Source of the DNA: Shewanella sp. UCD-KL21
Lineage (GTDB): Bacteria > Pseudomonadota > Gammaproteobacteria > Enterobacterales > Shewanellaceae
Length of the DNA: 64,000 bases
Direction of reading: 5' to 3'
Assembly: GCF_001957135.1 (NCBI RefSeq)
Contig: NZ_MPHK01000001.1
Location: forward strand, 392,583 to 456,582
Shown piece after piece: positions 10,118-21,506 of this stretch. Made by a program: the position numbers and the translations under genes. The notes beneath the pieces were generated by a model. That model was not told where the DNA came from, did not search any database, and saw only the letters and a program-made list of their open reading frames with translations. The first letter of the stretch is position 1. Every line of letters starts with the position of its first letter.

Positions 10118-10432
10118 TTAAAGAGTATGCGGTTTACTTTTATTCTGAATAATCAGCGTATAAGCCACTGGTAACACAATAAGCGTTAATACAGTCGCAA
10201 AGCCTAAACCAAACACAATTGTGACTGCCATTGACATAAAGAATGGATCGGATAGTAATGGCAACATACCCCGCATGGTGGTTAACGCAGCCATACAAAC
10301 CGGTCTAACACGGCTAACAGATGACTCATCAGGTCGAAATAAGCAGCGTGTTTGCAGATAAGCCAATGGAGCAAGGCCATGGCTGGTTACTTTATCCTCG
10401 TAGAAAACCCCTATCATCTTAAGCACAGGCAT
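10118..10432 (-). pseudogene. C-terminal remnant of an RND efflux pump gene
   Basis: About 70 C-terminal residues match the end of AcrB/MMPL-type RND permeases: SRVRPVCMAALTTM, GMLPLLSDPFF and the last membrane helices FGLGFATVLTLIVLPVAY. The first 30 or so residues of the open frame (MPVLKMIGVFYED...) do not resemble this family. A functional RND permease has about 1000 residues, so this is a truncated leftover. It lies between the two aromatic regulator genes, which suggests a deletion or insertion brought the pob and lig segments together. Confidence 0.8.
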
Positions 10433-10485
10433 TGATAAACTACATTATTGATAAATTTCCCGAGCAGAGTATCGGTAATTAACGC

Positions 10486-11361
10486 TTATTTTAACAAGGG
10501 TAGATTATCGGCATTTTTACGAAAGGTATTAGCGGTTACGCCAGTCGTTTGTTTAAAGAAACGGCAAAAATAACCGCTATCAGCAAACCCCAACTGCTCG
10601 GCAATGTCTTCAACCGTTTGGCTGGTATAAAGTAAGCGCCGTTTGGCTTCAATGATGAGTCTTTTATGAATAATCGCTTTGGGAGAGTCAGCAAAAAAAC
10701 GCTGACATAAGCGATTTAGTTTGGACACTGAAACATGTAATTTCTTGGCGTACTGTGCCACATTAGCATGCTGTTTATAGTCCGCTTCAATTAACGCTCT
10801 GAAATTTATAATCACTTGCGACTCTTTATTACTGGGTGAGGCTTGTAAATCTTGGCGTTTTTGCTGTCGCAGGACATTAATTAATATCAGCCTGATTAGC
10901 TGACTGACAGCTTGGCCCTGACCTATCTCATTATAATTAAGTTCATACATCAATAACTCTATTTGATGTCTTAAGTGGCGCAAATGAACTTCACTCTTAA
11001 ATTCAATCGCTTGTGGCTGCCAGTTTACGTCATCGATGCCGTCAATGGCAGAGAATAATTCGTTATTAATACTGATCACAAAACCTTGGCTATAAGGTTG
11101 AAATTGAAACCCATGTACTATCCCAGCAGGGATCAAGGTTAACCAGTTACCCGATAAGCGATGTACTTTATCATCGAGCATAACCTGCCAATCATTATCA
11201 AACACCATCACCATTTGCGCTAACTTAGTGTGTCGATGTGGGGCGATTTCCCATTGTAAGCCACTGCTACGATGAGCGATGTTTTCTACATGGACTAATT
11301 CCGGCTCACTGCGAATAAACGCGTCACCATATAAATCATAAAATGGAATAGATTTGGCCAT
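10486..11361 (-). CDS. AraC-family regulator, PobC/PobR-like
   Basis: A 291-residue AraC-type activator. An N-terminal cupin-like sensing domain (HRHTKLAQMVMVF near residue 43) is followed by a two-HTH DNA-binding domain at about residues 195-285 (VSVSKLNRLCQRFF, then EDIAEQLGFADSGYFCRFFKQTTG). It is divergent from pobA, as are AraC-type regulators of 4-hydroxybenzoate hydroxylase genes in other proteobacteria. It likely activates pobA in response to 4-hydroxybenzoate. The intergenic region between them now contains a MITE-like element, which may have changed this control. Confidence 0.8.
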   Translation of the reverse strand: MAKSIPFYDLYGDAFIRSEPELVHVENIAHRSSGLQWEIAPHRHTKLAQMVMVFDNDWQVMLDDKVHRLSGNWLTLIPAGIVHGFQFQPYSQGFVISINNELFSAIDGIDDVNWQPQAIEFKSEVHLRHLRHQIELLMYELNYNEIGQGQAVSQLIRLILINVLRQQKRQDLQASPSNKESQVIINFRALIEADYKQHANVAQYAKKLHVSVSKLNRLCQRFFADSPKAIIHKRLIIEAKRRLLYTSQTVEDIAEQLGFADSGYFCRFFKQTTGVTANTFRKNADNLPLLK

Positions 11362-11469
11362 GGACTACCGAAAATTAAAACCGAAATGTGACTCAAAAGT
11401 ACAATATGTTAGCGAGAATGTGAATTAATATTTCCTAAGTTAGCTTGCATCATTTAGATATAATGAATA

Positions 11470-12854
<1,385 letters not shown>

Positions 12855-12894
12855 TTAAAAGTTGTTATATTGGCTGATGTAATTCAGCCATAAC

Positions 12895-12932
12895 AAAAAA
12901 ACCGCCAATCAGTTCGCTATTGGCGGTTTTTA
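12895..12932 (+). terminator. Intrinsic terminator of pobA
   Basis: AAACCGCCAAT pairs with ATTGGCGGTTT around a short loop, followed by a T-run, about 40 bases after the pobA stop. Confidence 0.85.
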
Positions 12933-13062
12933 CTTTTATGAATTTAACTATTAAGTGCAGCTATCAGCACAGTTTAAATATTGCTTTTAAATTAATTAGT
13001 TGATAATAGATTTAAGCGTGCTACGAAAGGGTCAGGTATTTGCTTTACACCTTGTTCACTAG

Positions 13063-13533
13063 GGTGGCTTAGATTTTATCCACGCAACCCAATATCGAGA
13101 ATTGGGTTACCAAAATGCGTTAACTAAAGCTGGATTAACCTATAATCCAGAACTCATTATTAAAGGTAACTTTTCAGCTGACAGTGGCCTAAGTGCTGCG
13201 AACAAATTTGCCGATATGATGCCAAGACCAAGTGCCATATTTTGTATGAACGACAAAATGGCTATTGGTCTAATTCAAGGGCTAAAAGCTAAAGGGATTA
13301 AAGTGCCTGAGGATATTTCAGTTGCGGGTTTTGATGATATCGAATTTGCAAAATACAGTGATCCACCGCTGACAACAATCCGCCAACCCGCTATTGAGCT
13401 TGGTAGTTGCGCAATGGCTTTACTGTGTGATCTCATTGAAGGAAATGTTGATGAAAGTACAGTATTGCAACCTCACTTTTTAGCGACTGATTTAATTGTT
13501 CGAGGCAGCACTGGTGTAGCAAATAGCGAATAA
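13063..13533 (+). pseudogene. LacI-family regulator remnant (C-terminal half)
   Basis: The frame open from 13063 encodes about 156 residues of a LacI/GalR effector domain: GYQNALTKAGL, AIFCMNDKMAIGLI, KVPEDISVAGFDDIEFA and PPLTTIRQPAIELG, then a C-terminal LIVRGSTG. The DNA-binding HTH, hinge and N-terminal subdomain (about 190 residues) are missing, and an in-frame stop lies directly upstream. The open frame from TTG 13102 has no convincing ribosome site. Loss of the HTH means it cannot act as a LacI repressor. It resembles CytR-like or sugar-responsive members, but its target is unknown. Confidence 0.85.
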
Positions 13534-13645
13534 GTAAGCAGAGTATTATTTAAAAGACTTATTCCAACACTATTTAGAATTTGATCAATAAACAGGTAAA
13601 AATAACATATTATCTTACGCCGATTTAAGTTAAAAGTTAGCGCAA

Positions 13646-13683
13646 TAAAAAACCGTAACAGTTTGCTGTTACGGTTTTTTTTA
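13646..13683. terminator. Bidirectional intrinsic terminator
   Basis: AAACCGTAACAG pairs with CTGTTACGGTTT with a TTTG loop and A/T runs on both sides. It lies between the LacI remnant and the convergent acyl-CoA dehydrogenase gene. Confidence 0.85.
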
Positions 13684-13702
13684 TTAACAATGGCCAATGT
13701 CG

Positions 13703-15499
13703 TTAGAATGCAAAATCTTCACTGTCTAAAGACATCATTGAATCTACACCGTTGTTAATGCAGGCAGCATGGCCACTGGCTCTTGGCAACATACGCTGAA
13801 TAAAGAATTGTGCTGTTTTAATTTTAGCCTCGTAAAAGGCTTTATCTTCAGCACCATTAGCCAGTTTATCTTGAGCGACTTTAGCCATCTTGGCCCAAAA
13901 ATAGGCCACGGTGACATAACCGGCAAACATTAAGTAATCAACTGATGCACCACCAATTTCATCTGGATTTTTCGCCGCTTTAGCGCCAATTGTCACGGTC
14001 AATTGATGCCACTCTTTAGCATATGCCATTATCGGCTGGATAAATTCAGCCATCGCAGTATCATCCATATTCTGTTGGCAAAATAGGGTCACATCTTTTG
14101 AAAATGGTTTTAATATTTCGCCTTTAGTGCCTATTATTTTGCGGGCCAATAAATCAAGTGCTTGAATACCGGTGGTACCTTCATATAAACAGCTAATTTT
14201 AGTGTCTCGCATGAGTTGCTCCATGCCCCACTCTTTTATAAATCCATGGCCACCAAATATTTGCACCCCGTGGCTGGTCGCTTCAAAACCAAGTTCAGAC
14301 AAAAATGCTTTTGCAATGGGGGTTAATAAAGCCAATTTAGTTTCAGTTTCGACTTTTATTGCTTCATCTTTTTCTGCATGAACAATATCAACCAATTGGG
14401 CAAGATATGATAATAAAGCGCGACCACCTTCAGCAATAGATTTTTGAGTCAGTAGCATTCTTCGTACATCTGGATGCACAATAATAGGATCTGCTGGGCC
14501 TTGGGGATTTTTAACTCCGCTAATTGATCGCATTTGTAGGCGGTCTTTGGCATAGGCTAAAGCGCCTTGGAATGAAGCTTCTGCTGCAGCAACCCCTTCA
14601 CTGGCAACACCGATTCTGGCTGCATTCATAAAGGTAAACATGCACTTAAGGCCGCGGTTTGGCTCGCCAATTAAATGGCCTATTGCGCCGTCGAAATTGA
14701 TAACACAAGTCGCATTACCGTTAATGCCCATTTTATGTTCGATAGAACCGCAGTTCACCCCATTACGATCTGAAATACTGCCGTCTTGGTTTACATTAAA
14801 CTTAGGCACGATAAATAACGAAATGCCCTTATTACCTGCTGGAGCACTAGGTATCCGCGCAATTACAATATGCACAATATTATCTGATAAATCATGTTCA
14901 CCAGCAGAGATAAAGATTTTAGTCCCTGATAACGAATAGGTGCCATCTTCGTTAAGCTCGGCTTTAGTGCGTAACATGCCCAAGTCAGTGCCACAATGAG
15001 GTTCAGTTAAGCACATGGTGCCAGTCCATGTTCCTTCAACAAGTTTTGGCATAAACTGTTGCTTTTGCGTTTCACTGCCATGGGCTTCGATGGTTGCCAA
15101 AGTGCCATGACTTAAGCCTGGATACATGGCAAAGCTATGATTCGCACTAGAGAACATTTCGGCAATGTTCATATTTAATGAATGAGGTAAGCCTTGCCCA
15201 CCAAATTCTAAAGATTGGGATAAGGTTGGCCAACCACCTTCTACATACTGCTTATAGGCATCTTTAAAGCCATCAGGCGTTGTGACGTTTCCGTCAGTCC
15301 AAGTACAGCCTTGTTGGTCACCTATTTGGTTTAATGGTGCCACGACTTGTTCAGTTAATTTAGCTGCCTCACCAATGATGGCATCAATCATATCTATACT
15401 TGCATCTTCATAACCAAGGTGTTGGTAATGGTTTTCACAATCTAATAATTCTTGCATCACAAATTTCAAATCACGAATGGGCGCTTTATATTCTGGCAT
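13703..15499 (-). CDS. Acyl-CoA dehydrogenase, long DmdC-like type
   Basis: A 598-residue FAD acyl-CoA dehydrogenase with an extra C-terminal domain, the length and layout of the DmdC (3-methylmercaptopropionyl-CoA dehydrogenase) group. Signatures are MCLTEPHCGTDLG near residue 165, SGTKIFISAGEHDL near 195, the QIFGGHGFIKEWGMEQLMRD segment near 410 and YEGTTGIQALDL near 440. The start is taken at 15499, where GGAG is seven bases upstream; the ATG two codons earlier is too close to that site. A paralogue lies at 39430. DmdC itself cannot be assigned because this family acts on varied short or aromatic acyl-CoAs. Confidence 0.85.
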   Translation of the reverse strand: MPEYKAPIRDLKFVMQELLDCENHYQHLGYEDASIDMIDAIIGEAAKLTEQVVAPLNQIGDQQGCTWTDGNVTTPDGFKDAYKQYVEGGWPTLSQSLEFGGQGLPHSLNMNIAEMFSSANHSFAMYPGLSHGTLATIEAHGSETQKQQFMPKLVEGTWTGTMCLTEPHCGTDLGMLRTKAELNEDGTYSLSGTKIFISAGEHDLSDNIVHIVIARIPSAPAGNKGISLFIVPKFNVNQDGSISDRNGVNCGSIEHKMGINGNATCVINFDGAIGHLIGEPNRGLKCMFTFMNAARIGVASEGVAAAEASFQGALAYAKDRLQMRSISGVKNPQGPADPIIVHPDVRRMLLTQKSIAEGGRALLSYLAQLVDIVHAEKDEAIKVETETKLALLTPIAKAFLSELGFEATSHGVQIFGGHGFIKEWGMEQLMRDTKISCLYEGTTGIQALDLLARKIIGTKGEILKPFSKDVTLFCQQNMDDTAMAEFIQPIMAYAKEWHQLTVTIGAKAAKNPDEIGGASVDYLMFAGYVTVAYFWAKMAKVAQDKLANGAEDKAFYEAKIKTAQFFIQRMLPRASGHAACINNGVDSMMSLDSEDFAF

Positions 15500-16038
15500 G
15501 GTCATTCTCCAAATATGTTATTGGTAAATAATGTGGTAACTGAGTATTTGGATGATAATTCACACAAATAACATTATCGTTAAGTCGATGCTATGTGAAC
15601 TGAGGGTATTATCCAAATGCATATTACTTATGACTCATTATTCAAATGGAGAATACCTTGATTTAAAGTTGTCTATGTCACTCCTTCAACGAATATAGAC
15701 TTTCGTCATAGTTGTTTTTTTTGAGATTACAAGCGCTTTAAGTAAGCGATATAAATAGCCCTGTATTCCCGTAATGAATAGTCATCTATTAAAACAATTG
15801 ATTGGTTAAATACTGAAACTAGTCATAGCATGATTCTGCGTTTGCATGTTCATGAAAAGTGGTAGTTTGTTATTTTAGGAATCAAGCTGGATTCTGATTT
15901 ATCCCCTTGCTGTTATTGAATAACGCAAATAAAAAACTAGATGTTTACCGGTTATTAATTAGAGCGCACAAGCGTCATAAGTAAATCAGTTTGATGACAC
16001 AGTTACTTAATAACTATTAGTCAGTATTGGGGATAAAA
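15500..16038. other. Intergenic region, divergent promoters, no gene seen
   Basis: About 540 bases between the divergent acyl-CoA dehydrogenase and TonB receptor genes. I see no coding frame or RNA. The palindromic core AAGCGCTT at 15731-15738, within TACAAGCGCTTTAA, resembles LacI-family operators. This is of note because a LacI remnant lies beyond the dehydrogenase gene. Confidence 0.5.
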
Positions 16039-18484
16039 ATGAATTTAAAAAAAGAAAAAGTGTTTAAACAATCGCTAACCGCCTTAGCCGTTTTTGGGGT
16101 TCTGAACTCTACAGCAATGGCTGAAGAGGTAAACAACGGACAAGAAGAAAAAGATGATATTGAAGTCATCTATGTTACGGCATCCAAACGTGTAAAAAGC
16201 CTACAAGAGCTACCTGTCGCCGTTACCGTAGTCGACGGTTCAGACATTAAGCAATCAAATACTTTAGATATAAACGATCTGCAAACATTGGTACCAACTT
16301 TACGAGTTACACCATTACAACGCTCAACCAATACCAACTTCTCTATTCGTGGATTTGGTAATGGTACCAATAATACCGGTATTGAACCTTCTGTTGGCGT
16401 GTTTATTGATGGTGTTTATCGTTCTCGTGCAGCGGCACAAATAGGTGACCTACCTCGTGTGCAACAAATTGAGATTTTAAGCGGACCACAAAGTACCTTA
16501 TTTGGTAAAAATGCATCAGCTGGGGTTATCAGCGTAACCACCATGGAGCCTTCATATGATTTAGAGGGCATGGTTGAATTGGGCTATGGTAATTACAATC
16601 AGCAAATTGTTAAAGGCTACATTACTAATGGCCTGTCTGATACGTTTGCCGTGAGTTTATCAGGCGGATATAACGCTCGTGATGGATATTCTGAAAGTAT
16701 TGTTGGTCTTTCAGATGTGAATGATCGCGACCGTTGGAACATCAGAGGGCAAGCTTTATATGAACCCACTGAAGATGTTAAGTTTCGATTAATAGCAGAT
16801 TACAGTGAAATTCAAGAAGCCTGTTGCGCTGTTGAAGATGAAATTAACGGCCCGACAACAGCAGCCGTTCGCGCATTAGGTGGCATTGTTATTGACGAAA
16901 ATGATTCGTTTTCTTATCAATCAGCCCTTAATTCAGATCCTGATAATAACATAGAGGATGGCGGCGCATCACTCCAAATCGACGTTGATTTTGATGGTTT
17001 TGCATTAACATCGATCAGTGCATATCGCAGTAATGATTCAGGATTTATGAATGATGTTGATTACACTTCTTTAGATATTCTCACTGAAGGCGGCCATACT
17101 GAAATAGAAACCATCACTCAGGAGTTACGCTTAACTTCAACAGGTGAACGAGACTTTGAATGGATGGTAGGCGCCTACCTATTCCATGAAGAAGTGATTA
17201 CTGGCGATACTTTATATTACGGTAATGATATTCGAAATTACTTTGATGTATTAACCGCCGCTGGAGGTGCTGCGGGGTTATTAGGTGGTGTTGAAGGAGT
17301 GTATGGGCTTGAACCTGGTACCTTTTTCTCAAATCAATCTGCGATTAACTCAGAGTTTGAACAAAAAAATGATGCTTACTCATTGTTCGCAAGCTTTGAT
17401 TACCATATCACTGAACTGCTAACGGCTATTTTTGGTGCCAGTTATATCAATGACCAAAAAGACATCACCATAGAACAAACTAATACTGATGTGTTTTCTG
17501 CAATTGATTTAGATAATGAACTTACCTTGTTTGGTGTGCCAATTGGTTCGATCCCCCAATTAGCTCCTGCAGTTCCAGTATTGAAAGGCTTACAGTTTTT
17601 ACCGCCTATGATGGAATTACCTAATGAGGTTGAAAACCATAAAACAGATGACAGCAAAACAACCTGGTCATTTCGTTTAGCTTACGAAATCAATAATAAC
17701 GTCAATGTGTTTGCCACTGCAGCGACGGGGTTTAAAGCAACATCTTGGAATTTATCCCGTTACAGTAGCCCTTTTGCTGCAGATCAAGGTGCATTAGAAA
17801 CAGCTGGGATCTCACAACCTAATCAAGTCTACGGTGGTCGTTATGCATCACCAGAAGAAGCAACCGTGTATGAACTTGGTGTTAAAACACGTTTTGAAGA
17901 TGGTGCGTTCAATCTAACCTTGTTTGATCAAACCATTGAGGGCTTCCAATCATCACTTTATCGGTACCGGTTTTGTGCTCGCTAACGCGGGTAAGCAAAG
18001 TACTCAAGGGATTGAGTTTGACTCTAAATATAATTTAAGTAGTGATTGGTCTATCACTCTTGCAGGTACTTACCTTGACCCTGTATACGACTCCTTTGTT
18101 GGCGCATCCGGCCTAGAGGGGCCTGTAGATTTATCAGGGGAAAAACCAGCAGGCATATCTGATTTAAGCCTCACTGCAGGACTTGCTTATAATTATGAGA
18201 TAGGTGATGACATATATGGTTTCGCTAGAGTTGATTACTTATATGAAAGTGACACTAAATTAGCTGAAAACGTGCCTGATTCATTAACACGCGAAGTTAA
18301 TACCGTTAATGCCAGCACCGGGTTAGCCTTTAGCAATGGTATTAATCTGCAGGTTTGGGTGCGTAACCTAACCAATGATGAATACTTATTGTCAGCGTTC
18401 CCGCCTCCTATTCAAGCAGGTAGTTTTAATGGCTACCCAAATCAACCTCGCACTTTCGGCGCCAACATTTCTTATGAATTTTAA
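16039..18484 (+). pseudogene. TonB-dependent outer-membrane receptor with a frameshift
   Basis: Two frames together encode a receptor of about 814 residues. The first (16039 to stop at 17985) has a signal peptide ending in STAMAEE, a TonB-box-like IEVIYVTAS, a plug domain (LPVAVTVVDG, GVFIDGVYRSR, ILSGPQSTLFGKNASAGVI) and most of the barrel. The second, read from about 17955, continues FIGTGFVLANAGKQSTQG and ends with a C-terminal aromatic residue (ISYEF), as barrel proteins do. The switch near 17955-17970 needs one base removed or two added. GGGGA before the ATG supports the start. It would import a large or scarce substrate; with the frameshift the last five or six strands are lost. A sequencing error is possible. 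Confidence 0.85.
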
Positions 18485-18493
18485 ATAAGTGAT

Positions 18494-18534
18494 GCCAATA
18501 GCAACAATGATTCACATTGTCGCTATTGGCTTTA
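18494..18534 (+). terminator. Hairpin terminator after the TonB receptor gene
   Basis: GCCAATAGC pairs with GCTATTGGC, and ACAATG pairs with CATTGT inside it, followed by TTTAAT. The weak T-run makes termination likely but not certain. Confidence 0.6.
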
Positions 18535-18595
18535 ATGTTTAACGCAATGAATCACTAACACGATACATTTCTATACTAAGCAAAGAGTCTGCAAT

Positions 18596-19258
18596 ATGCC
18601 CATTGAATCCATATTAAAACAACGCTATTCGGCACGTGCTTTTCTCAATAAGCCAGTGCCACAAGAGACCTTAAAACACATTTTTGAAACAGCGCAACTG
18701 TCGCCGTCAAATTGTAATGTTCAGCCTTGGCAAACCTGTGTGGTTTCAGGAAAAACAAAAGACAAACTCCAGCATCAATTTGTGGAATTGCTCATGAGTG
18801 GAGCAATTCCTAATCCCGATTTTAATTGGAAAGCCCAATACAGTGGTATTCATCGTGAGCGTCAGTTTGGCTCAGCCAATGCGCTTTATACTGAGTTAGG
18901 TATCGCTAGGGAAGATAAACAAGCGCGTCAAATGGCAATGTTGCGTAACTGGCAGTTCTTTGATGCGCCCCATGCGGTATTTTTTACTATGGATAAATAC
19001 TTGGACATTATGGGCGCTGTCGACTTAGGGATTTATGCCCAAACCCTGTCTTTAATTCTCGCTGAGCATGGTATTTCCAACTGCATGCAAGGTGCATTAG
19101 GGCAATTCCCAGATCCTGTCAGAGACGTATTAAACCTACCAGAAGAACGCGGCATTTTATTTGGCATGTCATTTGGCTATGCCGATGAAACAGCGGCAGC
19201 TAATAACACCCGTACCAGCCGTGAATCGATTGACAATGCTGTGGCTTTTTTTGATTAA
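18596..19258 (+). CDS. Nitroreductase family FMN protein
   Basis: A 220-residue nitroreductase-fold oxidoreductase. The N-terminal R-Y-S-A-R-A-F FMN-phosphate motif (residues 9-15), SPSNCNVQPW (about 36-45) and the C-terminal LFGMSFGYAD are typical. Such enzymes use NAD(P)H and FMN to reduce nitro groups, quinones or enones. It heads a plus-strand run of catabolic-looking genes and may act on an electrophilic intermediate there. AAGAG precedes the ATG. Substrate unknown. Confidence 0.88.
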   Translation: MPIESILKQRYSARAFLNKPVPQETLKHIFETAQLSPSNCNVQPWQTCVVSGKTKDKLQHQFVELLMSGAIPNPDFNWKAQYSGIHRERQFGSANALYTELGIAREDKQARQMAMLRNWQFFDAPHAVFFTMDKYLDIMGAVDLGIYAQTLSLILAEHGISNCMQGALGQFPDPVRDVLNLPEERGILFGMSFGYADETAAANNTRTSRESIDNAVAFFD

Positions 19259-19307
19259 CCCACCCTATTGCACTGGTCATTAATTAGCATTGTAAATGAG
19301 GGAGAAT

Positions 19308-20294
19308 ATGAAACTCGAGCATAACTACACCATTATCGACAAGGTTCGTATTCACTATGTTGAATCTGGCTTAGCCAATGATCCTTTGAATAATGCTAAG
19401 CCTACAATGATTTTTTTACATGGTTTTCCAGAATACTGGGGAAGCTGGGCACAACAATTAGATTTTTTCGCTAAGGAGTATCGGGTTATCGCACCAGATT
19501 TACCCGGTTATAACTTAAGCGACAAACCTGCTGATTTAGATTTCTACGCCGTACCTAATTTAATTAATTTCATCGCAAAATTCATCAAGGTTATTAGCCC
19601 TACAAAGCCTGTCATTTTAGTGGCACATGACTGGGGCGGCGCTATCGCATGGCCATTAACCGCCTTTAAGCCGCAACTCGTTAGTCAGTTGATTATTTTG
19701 AATGCCGCCCACCCAAGTACATTTACCCGTGAAATGATTTCAAACCCATTACAGCGGCAAAAAAGTGCTTACATTCATCAATTAATCGGTCCTCAGGGCG
19801 AGTCGTTTTTAAGCCGTGACAACTTCAAGTACTTAAAAGATGATGTAATGGTGAGTTGCAACAATAAAGTATTTGATCACCAAAAAATGACCGACTACCA
19901 ACAGGCATGGCAACAAGCTGGTGCGATTACAGGTATGTTGCAATATTATCGCGCGATGCCGCAGTTAGCAGCCAATGAAGAGCCTATACAAACGGATAAT
20001 CAAACTAAGCTAGATCCCCAGTTAAATGAAAGCAAGTTAAATAATAGACAGCTAAACCAGACTAGCCCAGTCAAAGCGACATCGAGTATCAAAATCCCCA
20101 ATATACGCATTAATGTGCCAACACTGATTTTATGGGGCGAAGCAGACCTTGCTTTTGTAAATGACAATTTAACTGGCATCGAACAATATGTCGCAGACGT
20201 GACGGTTAAACGTTTTGCTAATACTAGCCATTGGCTACAACACGAAAGACCTGATGAAGTTAATCAAGCCATAAATTGTTTCATTAAATCATAA
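19308..20294 (+). CDS. Alpha/beta hydrolase, epoxide hydrolase/haloalkane dehalogenase type
   Basis: A 328-residue alpha/beta hydrolase. The oxyanion motif HGFPEYWGSW lies near residue 40. The nucleophile elbow HDWGGA near 108 has Asp rather than Ser as nucleophile, as in epoxide hydrolases and dehalogenases. WGEADLAF carries the acid region, and SHWLQHERP near 310 carries the catalytic His. Residues about 225-268 are a polar, Asn/Gln/Lys-rich stretch not expected in this fold, inserted just before the acid strand. GAGGGAGA before the second ATG (19308) decides the start. Substrate unknown; neighbours suggest a role in the same pathway as the nitroreductase and crotonases. Confidence 0.85.
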   Translation: MKLEHNYTIIDKVRIHYVESGLANDPLNNAKPTMIFLHGFPEYWGSWAQQLDFFAKEYRVIAPDLPGYNLSDKPADLDFYAVPNLINFIAKFIKVISPTKPVILVAHDWGGAIAWPLTAFKPQLVSQLIILNAAHPSTFTREMISNPLQRQKSAYIHQLIGPQGESFLSRDNFKYLKDDVMVSCNNKVFDHQKMTDYQQAWQQAGAITGMLQYYRAMPQLAANEEPIQTDNQTKLDPQLNESKLNNRQLNQTSPVKATSSIKIPNIRINVPTLILWGEADLAFVNDNLTGIEQYVADVTVKRFANTSHWLQHERPDEVNQAINCFIKS

Positions 20295-20322
20295 CTAAGT
20301 ACTTACCAAAAGGCTTACTAGA

Positions 20323-21450
20323 ATGGAATCTCACACTAGGCTAAATCATGCAGTCGTATTTGAAGTTGCTAAATCGAAGTTAACCAAGACCCGAGTTGTA
20401 TCGCTTAATACCACTACAGCTTTGGCAGATGATGAAGTGTTACTCAAAATAGATAAGTTTGCCCTGACAGCGAATAACATTAGTTATGGCATTACTGGCG
20501 ACTCACTGGGCTACTGGCGATTTTTTCCTACTGAAAAAAACGCAGAGCAAGCACAATGGGGCCAGCTTCCGGTTATGGGCTTTGCTGAGGTTGTCGCTTC
20601 AAATAATCAACAAATTCGGGTGGGTGAACGCGTCTGGGGATTTGTTCCTATGGCTAGCCACCTTAAAATTATTGCCGGAAATATTAATTCCTCTGGGTTT
20701 TCAGATCGCAATCCATGCCGTGAAGGCCTAGCACCTGTGTACAGTCGTTTTGACCGAGTTGCTAGCAACCCTTTTTATAAACAAACCAATGAAGATTTTG
20801 ATATTTTATTGCGTGGTTTATTTACCACTTCATGGTTAGTAGATGATTTCATGTTTGATAATCATTACTTTGGGGCTGAGCAATATCTAATCACCAGTGC
20901 ATCAAGTAAAACCAGTATCGCCCTTGCCTTTGCCATTAAGCGGCGAAATGATCTGCCAACTATTGGGATCACCTCGCAATCTAATTGCCAATTCGTTGCA
21001 GCTTTGGGCTGTTACGATCAGGTGATAAGTTACCAGCAAATAACGAGTTTACAGCTAAATACCGCCTCTATATTAGTCGATATGGCGGGTAGTAAAACAA
21101 TACTTACCGCAATTCATCAGCACTTTGCCGACAAGATTAAATATTCTTGCCTTATCGGTGCAACACACCACCAAGACATTAATATCAATGATAATTTTAA
21201 ACATGATGCTTTACCCGGCGCGGTGCCAACATTCTTTTTTGCTCCGACTCACATCAAAAAGCGCACGCTTGATTGGGGAGCATCACAAACAATGCAGCAA
21301 ATTAATTTGTCACTGTTGCAATATATTGAATTTTGCCGCAGCAAGATAACCATTAATCATACTGACAACATCAATCAGCTGGAAACTATTTATCAGCAGG
21401 TATTAGCGGGTAAAACAGATCCCTCCGTTGGGCAGATCGTTTCGCTATAG
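20323..21450 (+). CDS. DUF2855 protein, MDR-like oxidoreductase
   Basis: A 375-residue protein with the DUF2855 hallmark sequences: EVLLKIDKFALTANNISYG (GroES-like region, residues 41-59), LGYWRFFP, GERVWGFVPMASHL, LLRGLFTTSWLVDDF and ITSASSKTSIALAF. The family resembles medium-chain dehydrogenase/quinone reductases but lacks a clear glycine-rich nucleotide motif. Its reaction is not established. It is often near acyl-CoA or ester metabolism genes, as here, 28 bases after the hydrolase gene. No strong ribosome site is visible. Confidence 0.82.
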   Translation: MESHTRLNHAVVFEVAKSKLTKTRVVSLNTTTALADDEVLLKIDKFALTANNISYGITGDSLGYWRFFPTEKNAEQAQWGQLPVMGFAEVVASNNQQIRVGERVWGFVPMASHLKIIAGNINSSGFSDRNPCREGLAPVYSRFDRVASNPFYKQTNEDFDILLRGLFTTSWLVDDFMFDNHYFGAEQYLITSASSKTSIALAFAIKRRNDLPTIGITSQSNCQFVAALGCYDQVISYQQITSLQLNTASILVDMAGSKTILTAIHQHFADKIKYSCLIGATHHQDININDNFKHDALPGAVPTFFFAPTHIKKRTLDWGASQTMQQINLSLLQYIEFCRSKITINHTDNINQLETIYQQVLAGKTDPSVGQIVSL

Positions 21451-21506
21451 CTAACATTATTGTCAATCTATAGGCCAACGAATGGCCCTTTATACCTGAG
21501 GTGTTT

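Noticed and set aside
16010..16020. AACTATT near the TonB receptor start as part of the acyl-CoA LysR regulon
   Set aside because: Only the 7-mer matches; the linked -35 sequence and spacing seen at 39231 and 47635 are missing.
17955..17985. Programmed frameshift in the TonB receptor
   Set aside because: No slippery heptamer or downstream structure of the usual kind is visible, and TonB receptors are not known to use one; mutation or sequencing error is simpler.
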